From Stutzerimonas xanthomarina DSM 18231 (GTDB taxonomy: Bacteria > Pseudomonadota > Gammaproteobacteria > Pseudomonadales > Pseudomonadaceae), in the NCBI RefSeq assembly GCF_900129835.1, contig NZ_FQXA01000002.1:558001-622000 (forward strand): a stretch of 64,000 bases of DNA, in the 5' to 3' direction. Under the pieces are notes generated by a model. That model was not told the DNA's origin. It saw only the letters and a list, made by a program, of their open reading frames with translations, and did no database searches. Of this stretch, positions 38,930 to 48,554 are shown piece by piece. Position 1 is the stretch's first letter; the number at the start of each line of letters is the position of its first letter. The position numbers were made by a program, and so were the translations under genes.

Positions 38930-39919
38930 TCAGTCGAGTCGAACCAACATCCTTCCCGTCTGTTGACCAGCCAAGATTCGCTCGATCGCTTCAGGTAATT
39001 GCCCCAGCGAGACTTCCTGCGCCAAGTCGTCCAGATTAGGCAGCTTCCACTGCACCGAAAGCTTGTCCCACATAGAAGCCTTGACGACCAGAGGGATCTC
39101 AACCGAATCGACCCCCAGCAGATTCACCCCACGCAAGATGAACGGCAGCACATTAGCCTGAAAATTCGTTCCGGCAGTCAAGCCGCAACATGCCACGCTT
39201 CCACCACGCTGTAACGACTTCACCACATTGAACAAAATGTCCCCACCCACCGTATCGACCGCTGCTGCCCATTGCTCCTTGAGCAGCGGCTTCTCGGTAC
39301 CAGCCTGCAGCGCGCTACGCTCGATGATTTGCGTTGCGCCAAGTTTACGAAGGTAGTCGCCTTGTTCAGCCTTGCCCGTTACCGCCGCAACCTTGTATCC
39401 AAGACGGGATAACAGGGCTATCGCAATGCTTCCAACCCCGCCGGTCGCACCCGTCACCAGAATCGGTGAGTCGGTCGGTTCTAAACCTGCCTGTTCAAGT
39501 TTGTCTATGCATAGTGCTGCGGTCAGGCCAGCCGTGCCGAGCGCCATGGATTCACGTAGCGAAAGCCCAACCGGACGCTTGATCACCCACCCGGCCGGAA
39601 CACGAATGTATTGGCCAAAACCGCCCGGCGTATTCATTCCAAGGTCATAACCGGTGACGATAACTTCGTCGCCAACCGCAAAGTCGGCAACGGTTGATTC
39701 AGCAACCGTTCCAGCCGCATCGATGCCAGGCGTATGTGGGAAATTGCGGGTGACGCCGCGATTGCCGCTCGCTGACAAGGCGTCCTTGTAGTTGAGCGAC
39801 GAGTAGCGGACGCGAATCAGCACCTCTCCAGCCGGCAACTCGCTTGTGTCTCGCTCGATCAGCCTTGTCTCGAAACGCTCGCCGGTCTCGTCGGTTTGCA
39901 GTGCTTTAAAGCTAGCCAT
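38930..39919 (-). CDS. acuI: Acryloyl-CoA reductase / YhdH-type quinone oxidoreductase
   Basis: A 329-residue zinc-independent medium-chain reductase. The N-terminal GroES-like fold contains VRYSSLNYKDALSASG and PHTPGIDAAGTV. The NADPH-binding Rossmann motif is VTGATGGVGSIAIALL near residue 155. The sequence follows AcuI/YhdH, which reduces acryloyl-CoA to propionyl-CoA and detoxifies acrylate. It begins 11 bases after sohB on the same strand, so the two share a transcript, although no functional link is obvious. Confidence 0.92.
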   Translation of the reverse strand: MASFKALQTDETGERFETRLIERDTSELPAGEVLIRVRYSSLNYKDALSASGNRGVTRNFPHTPGIDAAGTVAESTVADFAVGDEVIVTGYDLGMNTPGGFGQYIRVPAGWVIKRPVGLSLRESMALGTAGLTAALCIDKLEQAGLEPTDSPILVTGATGGVGSIAIALLSRLGYKVAAVTGKAEQGDYLRKLGATQIIERSALQAGTEKPLLKEQWAAAVDTVGGDILFNVVKSLQRGGSVACCGLTAGTNFQANVLPFILRGVNLLGVDSVEIPLVVKASMWDKLSVQWKLPNLDDLAQEVSLGQLPEAIERILAGQQTGRMLVRLD

Positions 39920-39930
39920 CAGTAACCCCC

Positions 39931-40956
39931 TTATTGCCAGAAACGTTGTTCATTGAGGCGGGTCCAGCCCTTCAGCACACCGCTCTCGACGGCAACGCTT
40001 GCGGCCATACCGAATCGCTCGGGCAGACTTTTCTTTTCTGCATAATGCAGCTGGAACAAATCAGCCTCACGGGCGCGAGAAGCCAGGTATTGATCGCTCG
40101 TCTGCAGCTCATCAACCAGTTGCTTGCCGAGCGCCGCGATCCCGAGCCAAACCTCGCCGGTAGCAACATCATCAATGCACAGCTGCTGCCGATACTGAGC
40201 GACAAAGTTCTTGAACAGCTCATGGGTGGTTTCCAGATCGTCCTGGAATTTCTCCCGGCCCTTTTCAGTATTTTCACCGAAGATCGTCAGGGTGCGTTTG
40301 TATTCGCCCGCGGTCAGCACTTCGACATCAATGTCGTGCTTCTTCATCAGTCGATGGAGGTTAGGCAATTGAGCAACGACACCGATGGAACCGAGAATCG
40401 CAAAAGGTGCGCTGAGAATTTTCTGACCGATACAGGCCATCATATAACCACCGCTCGCAGCCACCTTGTCGACACATACCGTCAGTGGTACGCCGGCATC
40501 GCGAATACGCACTAGCTGCGAGGCCGCGAGCCCATAGCTGTGGACCATGCCTCCGCCGCTTTCAAGGCGCAAGACAACCTCATCCTCAGGTGTGGCCATG
40601 GTCAGCAGAGCGGTAATTTCGTGACGAAGACTCTCGACCGCCGAAGCCTTGATATCTCCATCGAAATCGAGCACGAAGATTCGAGGACGACTTTCCGGGT
40701 TTTTCCTGGCCAGTTTGGCAGCCTTCGCCTCCTGCTTGCGCTGTAATTTCAGTTGGTCCTTCTCGACGATCGATTGCTCGAGACGCTCGCGCATCGATTT
40801 ATAGAAATCGTTGAGTTTGTGTACTTCGAGATGGCCACCGGTCTGTTTGGACCGGCCACGGCGAAGCGAGGCAAGCGCGATAAGCACCACCAGTACAGCC
40901 GCTACCAGCGTTACCGTCTTCGCTAAAAAGCTTGCATAGTCAGCAAGAAACTCCAC
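39931..40956 (-). CDS. sohB: SohB-type S49 membrane protease
   Basis: A 341-residue inner-membrane peptidase related to signal peptide peptidase. An N-terminal membrane helix (LVAAVLVVLIALASL) is followed by a charged linker and the S49 domain starting at RPRIFVLDFDGDIKA. The catalytic Ser is in CVDKVAASGGYMMACIG and the general-base Lys is in LTAGEYKRTLT. E. coli SohB was found as a multicopy suppressor of a degP mutation; its targets are not known. It is the first gene of the sohB-acuI unit and divergent from the phosphatase gene at 41138. Confidence 0.93.
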   Translation of the reverse strand: MEFLADYASFLAKTVTLVAAVLVVLIALASLRRGRSKQTGGHLEVHKLNDFYKSMRERLEQSIVEKDQLKLQRKQEAKAAKLARKNPESRPRIFVLDFDGDIKASAVESLRHEITALLTMATPEDEVVLRLESGGGMVHSYGLAASQLVRIRDAGVPLTVCVDKVAASGGYMMACIGQKILSAPFAILGSIGVVAQLPNLHRLMKKHDIDVEVLTAGEYKRTLTIFGENTEKGREKFQDDLETTHELFKNFVAQYRQQLCIDDVATGEVWLGIAALGKQLVDELQTSDQYLASRAREADLFQLHYAEKKSLPERFGMAASVAVESGVLKGWTRLNEQRFWQ

Positions 40957-41137
40957 AGATCCTCCTCATGATCCACCAGCGCCGCCAGCAGAACTCTGAA
41001 TGGCGAAAATCACTCAAGCATACCGATTAGGACGCCGCCTCAGCCAGCAGAAGCAGATTCAAACGAACGTATGATTTATCGTTGACACTCCGGGGCGATG
41101 CCCCTACGCTCGCGAAAACTCGGTCCCGGAGCAGCGC

Positions 41138-41851
41138 ATGGGCAGTATCTACCTGATCAGACATGGCCAGGCGTCGTTCGGCGCAGAAAACTATGATGTT
41201 CTGTCTCCACTCGGCTTTCAGCAGTCCGCAGCGCTCGGTGACTATCTGAATCAAATGGGTATTCGCTTCGACCGCTGCGTAAGTGGGGAGTTGAATCGCC
41301 AACAGGACACCGCCCGCGCAACCCTCCAGCAAATGGCTCCTTGCGGTGAAAGCCGGCTACCGCCTTTGGAGATTGACGCGGCCTTCAATGAGTTTCGCGC
41401 CGATGAAGTGATTCGTGCACATATGGATGATCTTTTAGCCATTGAGCCAAACGCCATGCTCGTTTTTGCCAATGCGGCCAATCATCGTGCCGAGTTTCAG
41501 CGACTGTTCAAATATGTCATTCAGCGATGGGTATCCGGCGACCACGAAAAACAGGACCTCGAAAGCTGGCAGAGTTTCGTAGACCGTGTACAGGCTGGAC
41601 TGAGCCGGTTGCTCGAGCGGGCAGACAGAAAGGATCACATCGCAGTTTTCACATCTGGCGGCACCATTACCGCGCTACTTCAATTGATCATCGGCGTATC
41701 GCCCATAAAGGCGTTCGAACTGAACTGGCAGATCGTCAACACCTCAATCAGCCGCCTGAAGTACCGCGACCAGGACGTAGCGCTGGCTTCGTTCAATGGT
41801 CACGCACACTTGGAAGTACTGAAGAATCCGGAGCTCGTCACCTATCGATAA
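41138..41851 (+). CDS. Histidine phosphatase superfamily protein
   Basis: A 237-residue member of the phosphoglycerate-mutase-like family. The phosphohistidine motif is LIRHGQASFG near residue 6 and the second His is in AVFTSGGTITALLQ (here replaced locally, so the partner His should be checked). Acidic partner residues occur in FNEFRADEV. Substrates range from sugar phosphates to proteins. It is the first of four genes (phosphatase, SCP2, phosphotransferase, SDR) in one direction. The RBS CGGAG precedes the ATG. Confidence 0.85.
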   Translation: MGSIYLIRHGQASFGAENYDVLSPLGFQQSAALGDYLNQMGIRFDRCVSGELNRQQDTARATLQQMAPCGESRLPPLEIDAAFNEFRADEVIRAHMDDLLAIEPNAMLVFANAANHRAEFQRLFKYVIQRWVSGDHEKQDLESWQSFVDRVQAGLSRLLERADRKDHIAVFTSGGTITALLQLIIGVSPIKAFELNWQIVNTSISRLKYRDQDVALASFNGHAHLEVLKNPELVTYR

Positions 41852-41910
41852 GCTCCAGTCACCGCGGCTCAAGCCGCACGTTTTTCCCACGACAATAAAG
41901 GGTACATCCG

Positions 41911-42225
41911 ATGAGCAACGTCGACGAAACCATCCAGGGCATGAAGGCCAAGTTCAATCCTAGCGCTGCGGCCGGCCTGGATCTGGTTTTTCAGTTCAAT
42001 ATCACCGATGCCGAAAACTACTACCTGGTCGTGAAAGACGGCACCTGTGATTTTCATAAAGGCGAATCGGCCGATGCCAACGTCACGCTGATCATGGATA
42101 GCGAAACCATGCAGGGCGTCATCAGTGGTGAAACCGATGGTATGCAGGCTTTCATGGCCGGCAAGCTGCGCGCCGAAGGCGACATGATGCTCGCGCTGAA
42201 GCTGAGCGAACTTTTCCCAGCCTGA
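41911..42225 (+). CDS. SCP2 sterol/lipid-binding domain protein
   Basis: A 104-residue protein that is a single SCP2 domain (MKAKFNPSAAAGLDLVFQFN; YYLVVKDGTCDFHKGES; MAGKLRAEGDMMLALKLSEL). Family members bind lipids or acyl-CoA in a hydrophobic tunnel. It is cytoplasmic, with no signal peptide. It begins 59 bases after the phosphatase gene and is followed by a strong terminator, so the downstream phosphotransferase probably has its own promoter or relies on read-through. Confidence 0.92.
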   Translation: MSNVDETIQGMKAKFNPSAAAGLDLVFQFNITDAENYYLVVKDGTCDFHKGESADANVTLIMDSETMQGVISGETDGMQAFMAGKLRAEGDMMLALKLSELFPA

Positions 42226-42236
42226 TCCGCCGGGAT

Positions 42237-42269
42237 AAAAAGCCGAAGTCTTATGACTTCGGCTTTTTT
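42237..42269 (+). terminator. Strong Rho-independent terminator after the SCP2 gene
   Basis: AAAAGCCGAAGTC pairs with GACTTCGGCTTTT around a TTAT loop, and the T-run continues (TTTTTT from 42264). It divides the four-gene run into two pairs. Confidence 0.9.
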
Positions 42270-42463
42270 ATGCGCTTTTCTTGGCTTTTTACACGCATCA
42301 GGCACCTTGATTACCCGGCAACACCCCGACCAATAACGACTGACTTCCCTTGGTTATGCCAGTTGGCCGCATTAGATTACGACGGTCGGATGGTCAGTGG
42401 CGCCGAGGTAAGACGGCGACCATAGCTGGTCATCGAGGCATCGATTACAGAAAAGGGAAAAGC

Positions 42464-43531
42464 ATGGCGCTTACCGATCAGACCAGCCGCATTCGCGAAG
42501 GCGAAGAACTGCCCACCGAAACAATCGACCAGTACCTGAAAGCCCATATTCCCGAGCTTGAGGGTGTGCCGAATATTTCGCAGTTCCCAGGGGGTGCGTC
42601 CAACCTGACCTATCTGCTGGAATATCCAAAGCAGGAATTCGTGCTCCGCCGCCCTCCCTTTGGGCACAAAGCCAAGTCGGCACACGATATGGGCCGCGAA
42701 TACCGAATTCTCAACCAGCTAAACGCTGGCTTTCCGTACTGTCCGAAGGCCTACGCTTACTGCACCGACGTGTCACTTATCGGGGCTGAGTTCTATGTCA
42801 TGGAGCGGGTCAAGGGCATCATTCTTCGCGAGGACATGCCCGCCGAGCTCGGATTCACGCCAGAGCAAACCACCGCGTTGTGCAAGAGCTTCATCGACAA
42901 GTTCGTCGACCTGCACAACATCGACTACAACGCCTGCGGCCTTGGTGATCTGGGCAAGCCAGAAGGTTACGTCCAGCGACAGATAAATGGCTGGATCGAC
43001 CGGTACGAGCGCGCAATCACGGCTGACGCGCCCGCTTGGGAGCCAGTCAAGGCTTGGCTGCGGGACAAGATGCCAGCCGATCATCCCAAACCGGGCATCA
43101 TCCACAACGATTACCGCTTCGATAATGTAATCCTCAATCCAAACAACCCGATGGAGATCATTGGCGTTCTGGACTGGGAGATGACAACGCTTGGGGATCC
43201 GCTGATGGATCTGGGCAATACGCTTGCCTACTGGATCGAAGCCACGGACCCGCAACCGATGCAGCTGATTCGCAAACAGCCGAGCAATGCGCCAGGCATG
43301 CTGACTCGCCAGCAGTTTGTCGATTACTACGCTGAGCGTGCCGGCATTCGCATCGACAACTTCGAGTATTACTACACCTATGGCCTGTTCCGCTTGGCGG
43401 CCATCGTGCAACAAATTTACTACCGCTATTTCCACGGTCAGACGCAGGACAAGCGATTCGCTAAATTCGTACAAATGAACGCCCTGCTCGAGCAAGTGAG
43501 CCTGCAGGTTATTAACAACTCGAAGCTGTAA
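42464..43531 (+). CDS. Phosphotransferase-family protein (APH/ACAD10-like)
   Basis: A 355-residue aminoglycoside-phosphotransferase-fold kinase. Conserved signatures are GGASNLTYLLEY (nucleotide loop), the catalytic HNDYRFDNVILN, where the usual HGD is HND, and VLDWEMTTLGDPLMDLG (metal-binding Asp). The sequence is closest to the branch related to human ACAD10/11, which phosphorylates 4-hydroxy acyl-CoA intermediates. Its pairing with an SDR and an SCP2 protein supports a lipid-catabolic role over antibiotic resistance. The start at 42464 has an AAAGGG RBS. Confidence 0.88.
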   Translation: MALTDQTSRIREGEELPTETIDQYLKAHIPELEGVPNISQFPGGASNLTYLLEYPKQEFVLRRPPFGHKAKSAHDMGREYRILNQLNAGFPYCPKAYAYCTDVSLIGAEFYVMERVKGIILREDMPAELGFTPEQTTALCKSFIDKFVDLHNIDYNACGLGDLGKPEGYVQRQINGWIDRYERAITADAPAWEPVKAWLRDKMPADHPKPGIIHNDYRFDNVILNPNNPMEIIGVLDWEMTTLGDPLMDLGNTLAYWIEATDPQPMQLIRKQPSNAPGMLTRQQFVDYYAERAGIRIDNFEYYYTYGLFRLAAIVQQIYYRYFHGQTQDKRFAKFVQMNALLEQVSLQVINNSKL

Positions 43532-43558
43532 CACAGCTCACCAAGAGGAAATCGACTC

Positions 43559-44326
43559 ATGAGCAAGACCACCCTGTTCGACCTGGACGGCAAAGTTGCC
43601 TTCGTATCTGGCGCCAGTCGTGGCATTGGCGAAGCCATCGCCAAACTGCTGGCCCAGCAAGGGGCCCACGTTATCGTTTCCAGCCGCAAGATCGATGGCT
43701 GCCAGGCGGTTGCCGATGCGATCAACGCCGATGGCGGCAAGGCTACTGCACTCGCCTGCCATATCGGTGAGCTCGAACAGATTCAGGCCGTCTTCGCTCA
43801 GATCCGCGAGCAGTTCGGTCGACTGGACATTCTGGTTAACAACGCGGCTACCAATCCGCAGTTCTGCCATATCCTCGACACGGACGTATCGGCTTTCCAG
43901 AAGACAGTTGACGTGAATATCCGCGGCTATTTCTTCATGTCTGTCGAAGCCGGCAAGTTGATGCGTGAGCATGGAGGCGGCAGCATCATCAACGTGGCCT
44001 CTATCAATGGCGTCACACCAGGCAACTTCCAAGGCATCTATTCAGTTACCAAGGCAGCGGTTATCAACATGACCAAAGCCTTCGCCAAGGAGTGCGCCCC
44101 GCAGGGCATTCGCTGCAACGCCCTGCTGCCCGGCCTCACCGATACCAAGTTCGCCTCGGCCCTGGTCAAGAACGATTCGATCCGCGAAGAGGCACTGCGT
44201 CACATTCCGCTGCATCGCGTCGCAGACCCCAGCGAAATGGCCGGCGCTGTGCTTTATCTCGCCAGCGACGCGTCGAGCTACACCACCGGTCTGTCGCTCA
44301 ACGTGGACGGCGGATACCTCGCTTGA
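43559..44326 (+). CDS. Short-chain dehydrogenase/reductase of the lipid-type cluster
   Basis: A 255-residue classical SDR. Motifs: SGASRGIGEAIAK (NAD(P) loop), VNNAATNPQF (NNAG variant, NNAA), the catalytic Ser in INVASINGVT and Y-x3-K in YSVTKAAVI. The SRK after the second strand favours NADP(H). It begins 28 bases after the phosphotransferase gene with AAGAGGAA as RBS, so the two are one transcriptional unit that ends at a strong terminator. The exact substrate is unknown. Confidence 0.92.
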   Translation: MSKTTLFDLDGKVAFVSGASRGIGEAIAKLLAQQGAHVIVSSRKIDGCQAVADAINADGGKATALACHIGELEQIQAVFAQIREQFGRLDILVNNAATNPQFCHILDTDVSAFQKTVDVNIRGYFFMSVEAGKLMREHGGGSIINVASINGVTPGNFQGIYSVTKAAVINMTKAFAKECAPQGIRCNALLPGLTDTKFASALVKNDSIREEALRHIPLHRVADPSEMAGAVLYLASDASSYTTGLSLNVDGGYLA

Positions 44327-44343
44327 TTGGCAGAACAACATGA

Positions 44344-44370
44344 AAAAGGGAACCTTCGGGTTCCCTTTTG
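44344..44370. terminator. Bidirectional terminator between convergent genes
   Basis: AAAAGGGAACC (44344-44354) pairs perfectly with GGTTCCCTTTT (44359-44369) around a stable TTCG tetraloop. The A- and T-rich ends can serve both the SDR gene and the convergent minus-strand gene ending at 44389. Confidence 0.92.
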
Positions 44371-44388
44371 CTTTTACAAATCCAACCG

Positions 44389-45036
44389 CTACCAGTCTTT
44401 CATCGCCTGCTCTGCTGCCACGTTTGCCGGTATCGCCAATAGCCCGGTAGGCGCCATCTCGACTGTATAAACGGCTCCATCTGCGATCGGCAAATAGCTA
44501 ACTCTGCGGGGTTGCGCCTCAAGCATCAGCGGAGCGCACTGGCAACGATGCAACCACGCCCAGAAATCTACGCCTGCCCGGCTGTGCCCCAGCTGCACAT
44601 AGGGACGGCGCGCCTGATCCTGTTGCTCGACGGCAAGGTAGCGGCCGGAAAGCCGCTCCAGTCGATAACCAGGCTCCAACCCAATGAGCGCTGCAAGCCC
44701 CTTCCAGTGAAGCGCTCGCAGATCAAGCTGCCAGAGATCGCCTTCCAATGTAACGAAGCGAGTGTTTTGCCGCTCTTGCACCTTCACCTGATAACGCTGC
44801 TGGCCATCGGCCTTGAAGGTCAGCGAAGCCAGCGGAGTGCCGTGATCCAGCGGATGATAGGTGGTGACATCCCAGGCAACCAGGCCAATAAGCCCAGCCA
44901 TTGAAAGTACCAGCATCCCGACGGTGCCACGTAACCAGCCCAGCAACCAATGACCACCGGCGAGCATTCTCGCCGCGATCAGTGTAGTAACGATCGCGAG
45001 CAACGCGACAACCACCGCAAGCCCTAAATATTGCAT
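44389..45036 (-). CDS. Two-helix membrane protein of unknown function
   Basis: A 215-residue protein with two N-terminal hydrophobic helices (LAVVVALLAIVTTLIAA and GTVGMLVLSMAGLIGLVAW) and a 155-residue soluble domain likely in the periplasm. The soluble part has paired segments such as LEGDLWQLDLRALHWKGL and VYTVEMAPTGLLA. I recall Pseudomonas relatives annotated loosely as multidrug transporter; nothing in the sequence supports transport. Function unknown. Confidence 0.82.
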   Translation of the reverse strand: MQYLGLAVVVALLAIVTTLIAARMLAGGHWLLGWLRGTVGMLVLSMAGLIGLVAWDVTTYHPLDHGTPLASLTFKADGQQRYQVKVQERQNTRFVTLEGDLWQLDLRALHWKGLAALIGLEPGYRLERLSGRYLAVEQQDQARRPYVQLGHSRAGVDFWAWLHRCQCAPLMLEAQPRRVSYLPIADGAVYTVEMAPTGLLAIPANVAAEQAMKDW

Positions 45037-45251
45037 TGCACGCCATTCCCAGCGAAATTCGACGGAGCATTATCGATATGGCCGATCCCCGCAGCCAGCA
45101 CCAGGGCGGCACGCTGGAGACGAGTCGACATTCTCCGTCGGACATTTCTTAAGCAATCCGTTCCGCAGCCTTACGAGCCGCTTGGCGTTGGAACGGCGCA
45201 ACCGGCATCATGGTCCACCTGCCCAGCCGATTTTGCTTATGAGTGTTTCAG

Positions 45252-46034
45252 ATGCTGACGTTTGAGCTCGCTACGGACCCCATAGTATTGGCCGCCCTTA
45301 TGGTCGTCGCTTTCCTTGCGGGCTTTATCGACGCCATTGCTGGCGGTGGCGGCCTACTGACGCTACCGGCACTGCTCACCGCCGGCTTGCCGCCGCATCT
45401 GGTTCTAGGCACCAACAAACTGTGCGCAACCTTTGGCTCCGCTACGGCAAGCTTCACCTTCTATCGCAGAAAGCTGTTCCATCCGCGGCAATGGCGATCC
45501 GCGCTCTTGGCCACTGCTGTTGGGGCGGCCCTGGGCGCGGGATTGGCACATATGATCCCGGCGCGCTGGCTAAATCAGGCATTGCCGTTGGTGGTATTTG
45601 GTTGCGGGCTCTATCTGCTTTTCGGGCGGATGCCGACCACGCCTCGAACAGACGCCGCGTCATTAGCCGAAGGTAGGCAATGGCCACAAGGCCTGACCCT
45701 GGGCTTTTATGACGGCATAGCCGGGCCCGGCACGGGAGCGTTCTGGACCGTCAGCAACATGCTGCTCTACCCGCTCGATTTGCTAAAAGCCAGCGGTGTG
45801 GCTCGCAGCATGAACTTCGTCAGCAATGGTGTCGCACTTGCGGTTTTCATCGTTGGCGGGCAGGTCGCGTGGGCGCTAGGCATCGGCATGGGACTCGCCT
45901 TGATGGTCGGCGCATACCTGGGGGCACGCACGGCAATCCAGGGCGGGTCGAAATTTATCCGCCCGATCTTTATTGCGGTAGTACTGGTACTGAGTCTGCG
46001 GCTAGCTTGGCAGCACTGGTTCGGGGTGGCCTAG
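45252..46034 (+). CDS. TSUP (TauE/SafE) family membrane transporter
   Basis: A 260-residue inner-membrane protein with seven to eight hydrophobic helices. The repeat motif typical of TSUP proteins is present ([20 protein letters not shown]; later [18 protein letters not shown]). Members export sulfite, sulfonates or organic acids; the closest known relative in style is E. coli YfcA, of unknown substrate. An alternative GTG start lies nine bases upstream. The last 33 bases overlap the convergent nudC gene. Confidence 0.92.
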   Translation: MLTFELATDPIVLAALMVVAFLAGFIDAIAGGGGLLTLPALLTAGLPPHLVLGTNKLCATFGSATASFTFYRRKLFHPRQWRSALLATAVGAALGAGLAHMIPARWLNQALPLVVFGCGLYLLFGRMPTTPRTDAASLAEGRQWPQGLTLGFYDGIAGPGTGAFWTVSNMLLYPLDLLKASGVARSMNFVSNGVALAVFIVGGQVAWALGIGMGLALMVGAYLGARTAIQGGSKFIRPIFIAVVLVLSLRLAWQHWFGVA

Positions 46035-46835
46035 CCGCCGAGCCAGATACAGATCGATCAAGTAACGGGCGATGGATTTTGAAGCCGGCAGCGCGGGCAA
46101 GTCGTGAATGGAAAACCAGCCCGCATCCTCGATCTCTTCAGGCTGCATCACGATTTCTCCCGATGCATATTCGGCGTGAAAGCCGAGCATCAACGAGTGC
46201 GGAAACGGCCAACCCTGACTGCAGATATAGCTGGGCTCAGCAATCGATACACCAACCTCCTCGTGCACCTCCCGCCTGACACACTGTTCGACAGATTCAC
46301 CGGGCTCAACGAACCCAGCAAGCGTGCTGTATACACCTGGAGCAAAGCGCGGTGAGCGTGCCAGTAGCAGCTCGTCGCCACGGGTTACCAAGACGATCAT
46401 GCTCGGCGAGATACGAGGGTAGTGATGAATGCCGCAACTCTCACACTGCATTGCACGCTCGGTAGCATGCTGGCGCATCGGGTTGCCGCAGCTGCCGCAA
46501 AAGCGATGATGGTTCGCCCAGGTGCCAATCTGCGCAGCGAAACCGAGCATCCGAAACCTTTCGGTATCGTCATCCTGCATCATGAATTGACGCAGCCCCT
46601 GCCAATTCGCGTCAGGCACTTCGACAGGGTGCGCCAACTCCATTAGGAACACCTGGTCGCCATCGAAATAACCCAACCCCTGCTCGCTGAGCAACGGCAG
46701 GTCGAGGCGCTTCAGCCAATCTCTGGGAAACAGCACGCCATTGGCGTCACGAAGAAATCCTTGCTGGCAATGCACGACGGCCCAACCACCACCGGCTGCT
46801 GGATCGAGCAGCGCCGGCTGCCATCGCAAACTCAT
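46002..46835 (-). CDS. nudC: NADH pyrophosphatase / NAD-RNA decapping Nudix hydrolase
   Basis: A 277-residue Nudix enzyme that splits NADH and removes NAD caps from RNA 5' ends. A zinc ribbon (FCGSCGNPM and [12 protein letters not shown]) precedes the Nudix box, [20 protein letters not shown] followed by VGV, which fits GX5EX7REUXEEXGU. The [14 protein letters not shown] motif after it is specific to NudC. Length is normal. The start shares one base with the stop of fimL, so fimL and nudC are translationally coupled. It converges on the TSUP gene with a 33-bp overlap. Confidence 0.96.
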   Translation of the reverse strand: MSLRWQPALLDPAAGGGWAVVHCQQGFLRDANGVLFPRDWLKRLDLPLLSEQGLGYFDGDQVFLMELAHPVEVPDANWQGLRQFMMQDDDTERFRMLGFAAQIGTWANHHRFCGSCGNPMRQHATERAMQCESCGIHHYPRISPSMIVLVTRGDELLLARSPRFAPGVYSTLAGFVEPGESVEQCVRREVHEEVGVSIAEPSYICSQGWPFPHSLMLGFHAEYASGEIVMQPEEIEDAGWFSIHDLPALPASKSIARYLIDLYLARRLGHPEPVLPS

Positions 46836-48517
46836 CAGGCAGCCACCGGCAGGCCTAATGCCCGCACACTTTCAGTCGCGAGATCCAACACGCTAATGCG
46901 CGATTCATCGCGCCGCAGTAACGCTCCGCCGTCGAGGTAGTACTCGAGGCTGGTCAACGCATCAGCCAGGGTTTCAAGCATTTGCTCTGGGGGCATTTGC
47001 ACGCCTTCGAGCATCTGTTTCTGAATAAAGTCGGCACATGCTCCAATCAACTCAGCGGCGCGGTCCTGCTCGAGAAAACGTAGGCCGCCACGAACAGCCA
47101 TCAAGCTGAAAGGGACGTTGGCCAAATGCAATTTCTCACCATTGGATTCCAGATAGGCTGTGATGGCGCGCTTAGCCAAGGCCAGGCCAGCAGTTGCCTC
47201 GCCGATAACGACAATACAGGCTTCGGTGAGCTGATGGTTGGCGAAAGCTTCAGCCTCTTGGCCCGGCTGCGCTATTTGAGGCCGCGAATCATAACGCTCG
47301 CCGCGCTCCAGGCTAGCAACCATGCTCTCGACATAGAGCACCGCATCAGCCAGTTTCAGCAACGCCTGAGGCTCAGGCAGCCGCTCAACGCTCCAGCCTG
47401 AAACCACTGACAGCTGAGCATGTAGGGTGCTCGATGCGGAGGACAAACCCACCATTCCCAATGTCTTTGCCAGCTTGCCAAGCAGGCTATGCAGATTTGA
47501 ATAAGACTCAGCCGGTGCGGTCTGGCGCTCGATCAGGTCCAGCAAGTCTTTGAGACTTGCCAGCTCTTCGCGGATTGCCGACGAAAGGGAGCGCATCACA
47601 GCCTGCCCAGGGCCGGCCAAACGCTGTGACTCTTCCTCGAGAAGATGGTCGGTGAAGGGTAACGAACCAAGCGAGAACGTTTCCCGGACCTGGCTTGCTA
47701 ACGGCCCACTGCTTTCGGCCAATGCGACGAGGTAAAGCAGTTCCTTGAGCAGAACCCTAGGCGGCTCATAGGCATCATGACCGCTGAGCTGTCGAAGCTC
47801 TCGGTCAAGCCTGGAAAACAATTGCTTGCGTGCTTGGCGCGGCAACAGTTGGCCATCCAGCTGGGCCTCCAACGCCGCGCTCCCTAGCCAACACAGGCGA
47901 CCGCCGGGCGAGTTGGCAAACAGAAGATCCAAACGACCTAGCGCTCGAGCCATAAGCTTGAGGCTGGCCGAGGCATTGTCTTCCCGAATAAAGCCGAGCA
48001 AGCCAACCTGATACATCTGGCGCAACCGGCGTGCTTCGGCCGCACGCGCAACCGGCTGACGCACCGCGGCCTCAATCGGCGGACGCGCATGATCGAGGCG
48101 GGCGCTAAAAAAGAAGCTCTCAGGTAGCGGCGACTGCCCACTAACCACCCGCAAAGCATTGATCGGCGGAAGTAGCAGTTCAGGCATTTCCTGGCGACTG
48201 GCGTCGACGCTTTCCAGGTACCGTCCGAGTACATACAGCGCGTTGCTCAGCGAGGCCAGTTGACTGTCGCGGTCCTCCCCCGCTCCGACTGGGATATCTG
48301 TCGACAGCTGAAGTATTTCCTGCGCGAGCAGTTCGGCGCCGGTCAGTTCGATGAGGCGCAGGGTGCCGCGAACCTGCTTGAGATTTTCGACAGCCTGCTG
48401 CAGCAGTCCGCCGTTGTTTCTGTCGATGATGAAATGCTCGAGGCTCTGCTCGGCTTCCTCCATGGTGGCGAACAACTCATCGCGAACCAGACTGAGTGAA
48501 GTAGCTCCGGTAACCAT
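46835..48517 (-). CDS. fimL: FimL, ChpA-related scaffold for surface signalling
   Basis: A 560-residue soluble, helix-rich protein. Its length, its place between nudC and a crotonase gene, and helical segments resembling histidine-phosphotransfer modules ([17 protein letters not shown] near the N-terminus) fit FimL of P. aeruginosa. FimL resembles the N-terminal part of ChpA but lacks phosphorylatable histidines; it links the Pil-Chp system to the adenylate cyclase CyaB and type IV pilus function. I see no classical H-box. Identification rests on synteny and overall likeness, not a search. Confidence 0.82.
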   Translation of the reverse strand: MVTGATSLSLVRDELFATMEEAEQSLEHFIIDRNNGGLLQQAVENLKQVRGTLRLIELTGAELLAQEILQLSTDIPVGAGEDRDSQLASLSNALYVLGRYLESVDASRQEMPELLLPPINALRVVSGQSPLPESFFFSARLDHARPPIEAAVRQPVARAAEARRLRQMYQVGLLGFIREDNASASLKLMARALGRLDLLFANSPGGRLCWLGSAALEAQLDGQLLPRQARKQLFSRLDRELRQLSGHDAYEPPRVLLKELLYLVALAESSGPLASQVRETFSLGSLPFTDHLLEEESQRLAGPGQAVMRSLSSAIREELASLKDLLDLIERQTAPAESYSNLHSLLGKLAKTLGMVGLSSASSTLHAQLSVVSGWSVERLPEPQALLKLADAVLYVESMVASLERGERYDSRPQIAQPGQEAEAFANHQLTEACIVVIGEATAGLALAKRAITAYLESNGEKLHLANVPFSLMAVRGGLRFLEQDRAAELIGACADFIQKQMLEGVQMPPEQMLETLADALTSLEYYLDGGALLRRDESRISVLDLATESVRALGLPVAA

Positions 48518-48554
48518 GCCTAGCGCGCCTCCCGCGCAACGTTTGGATGATGCA

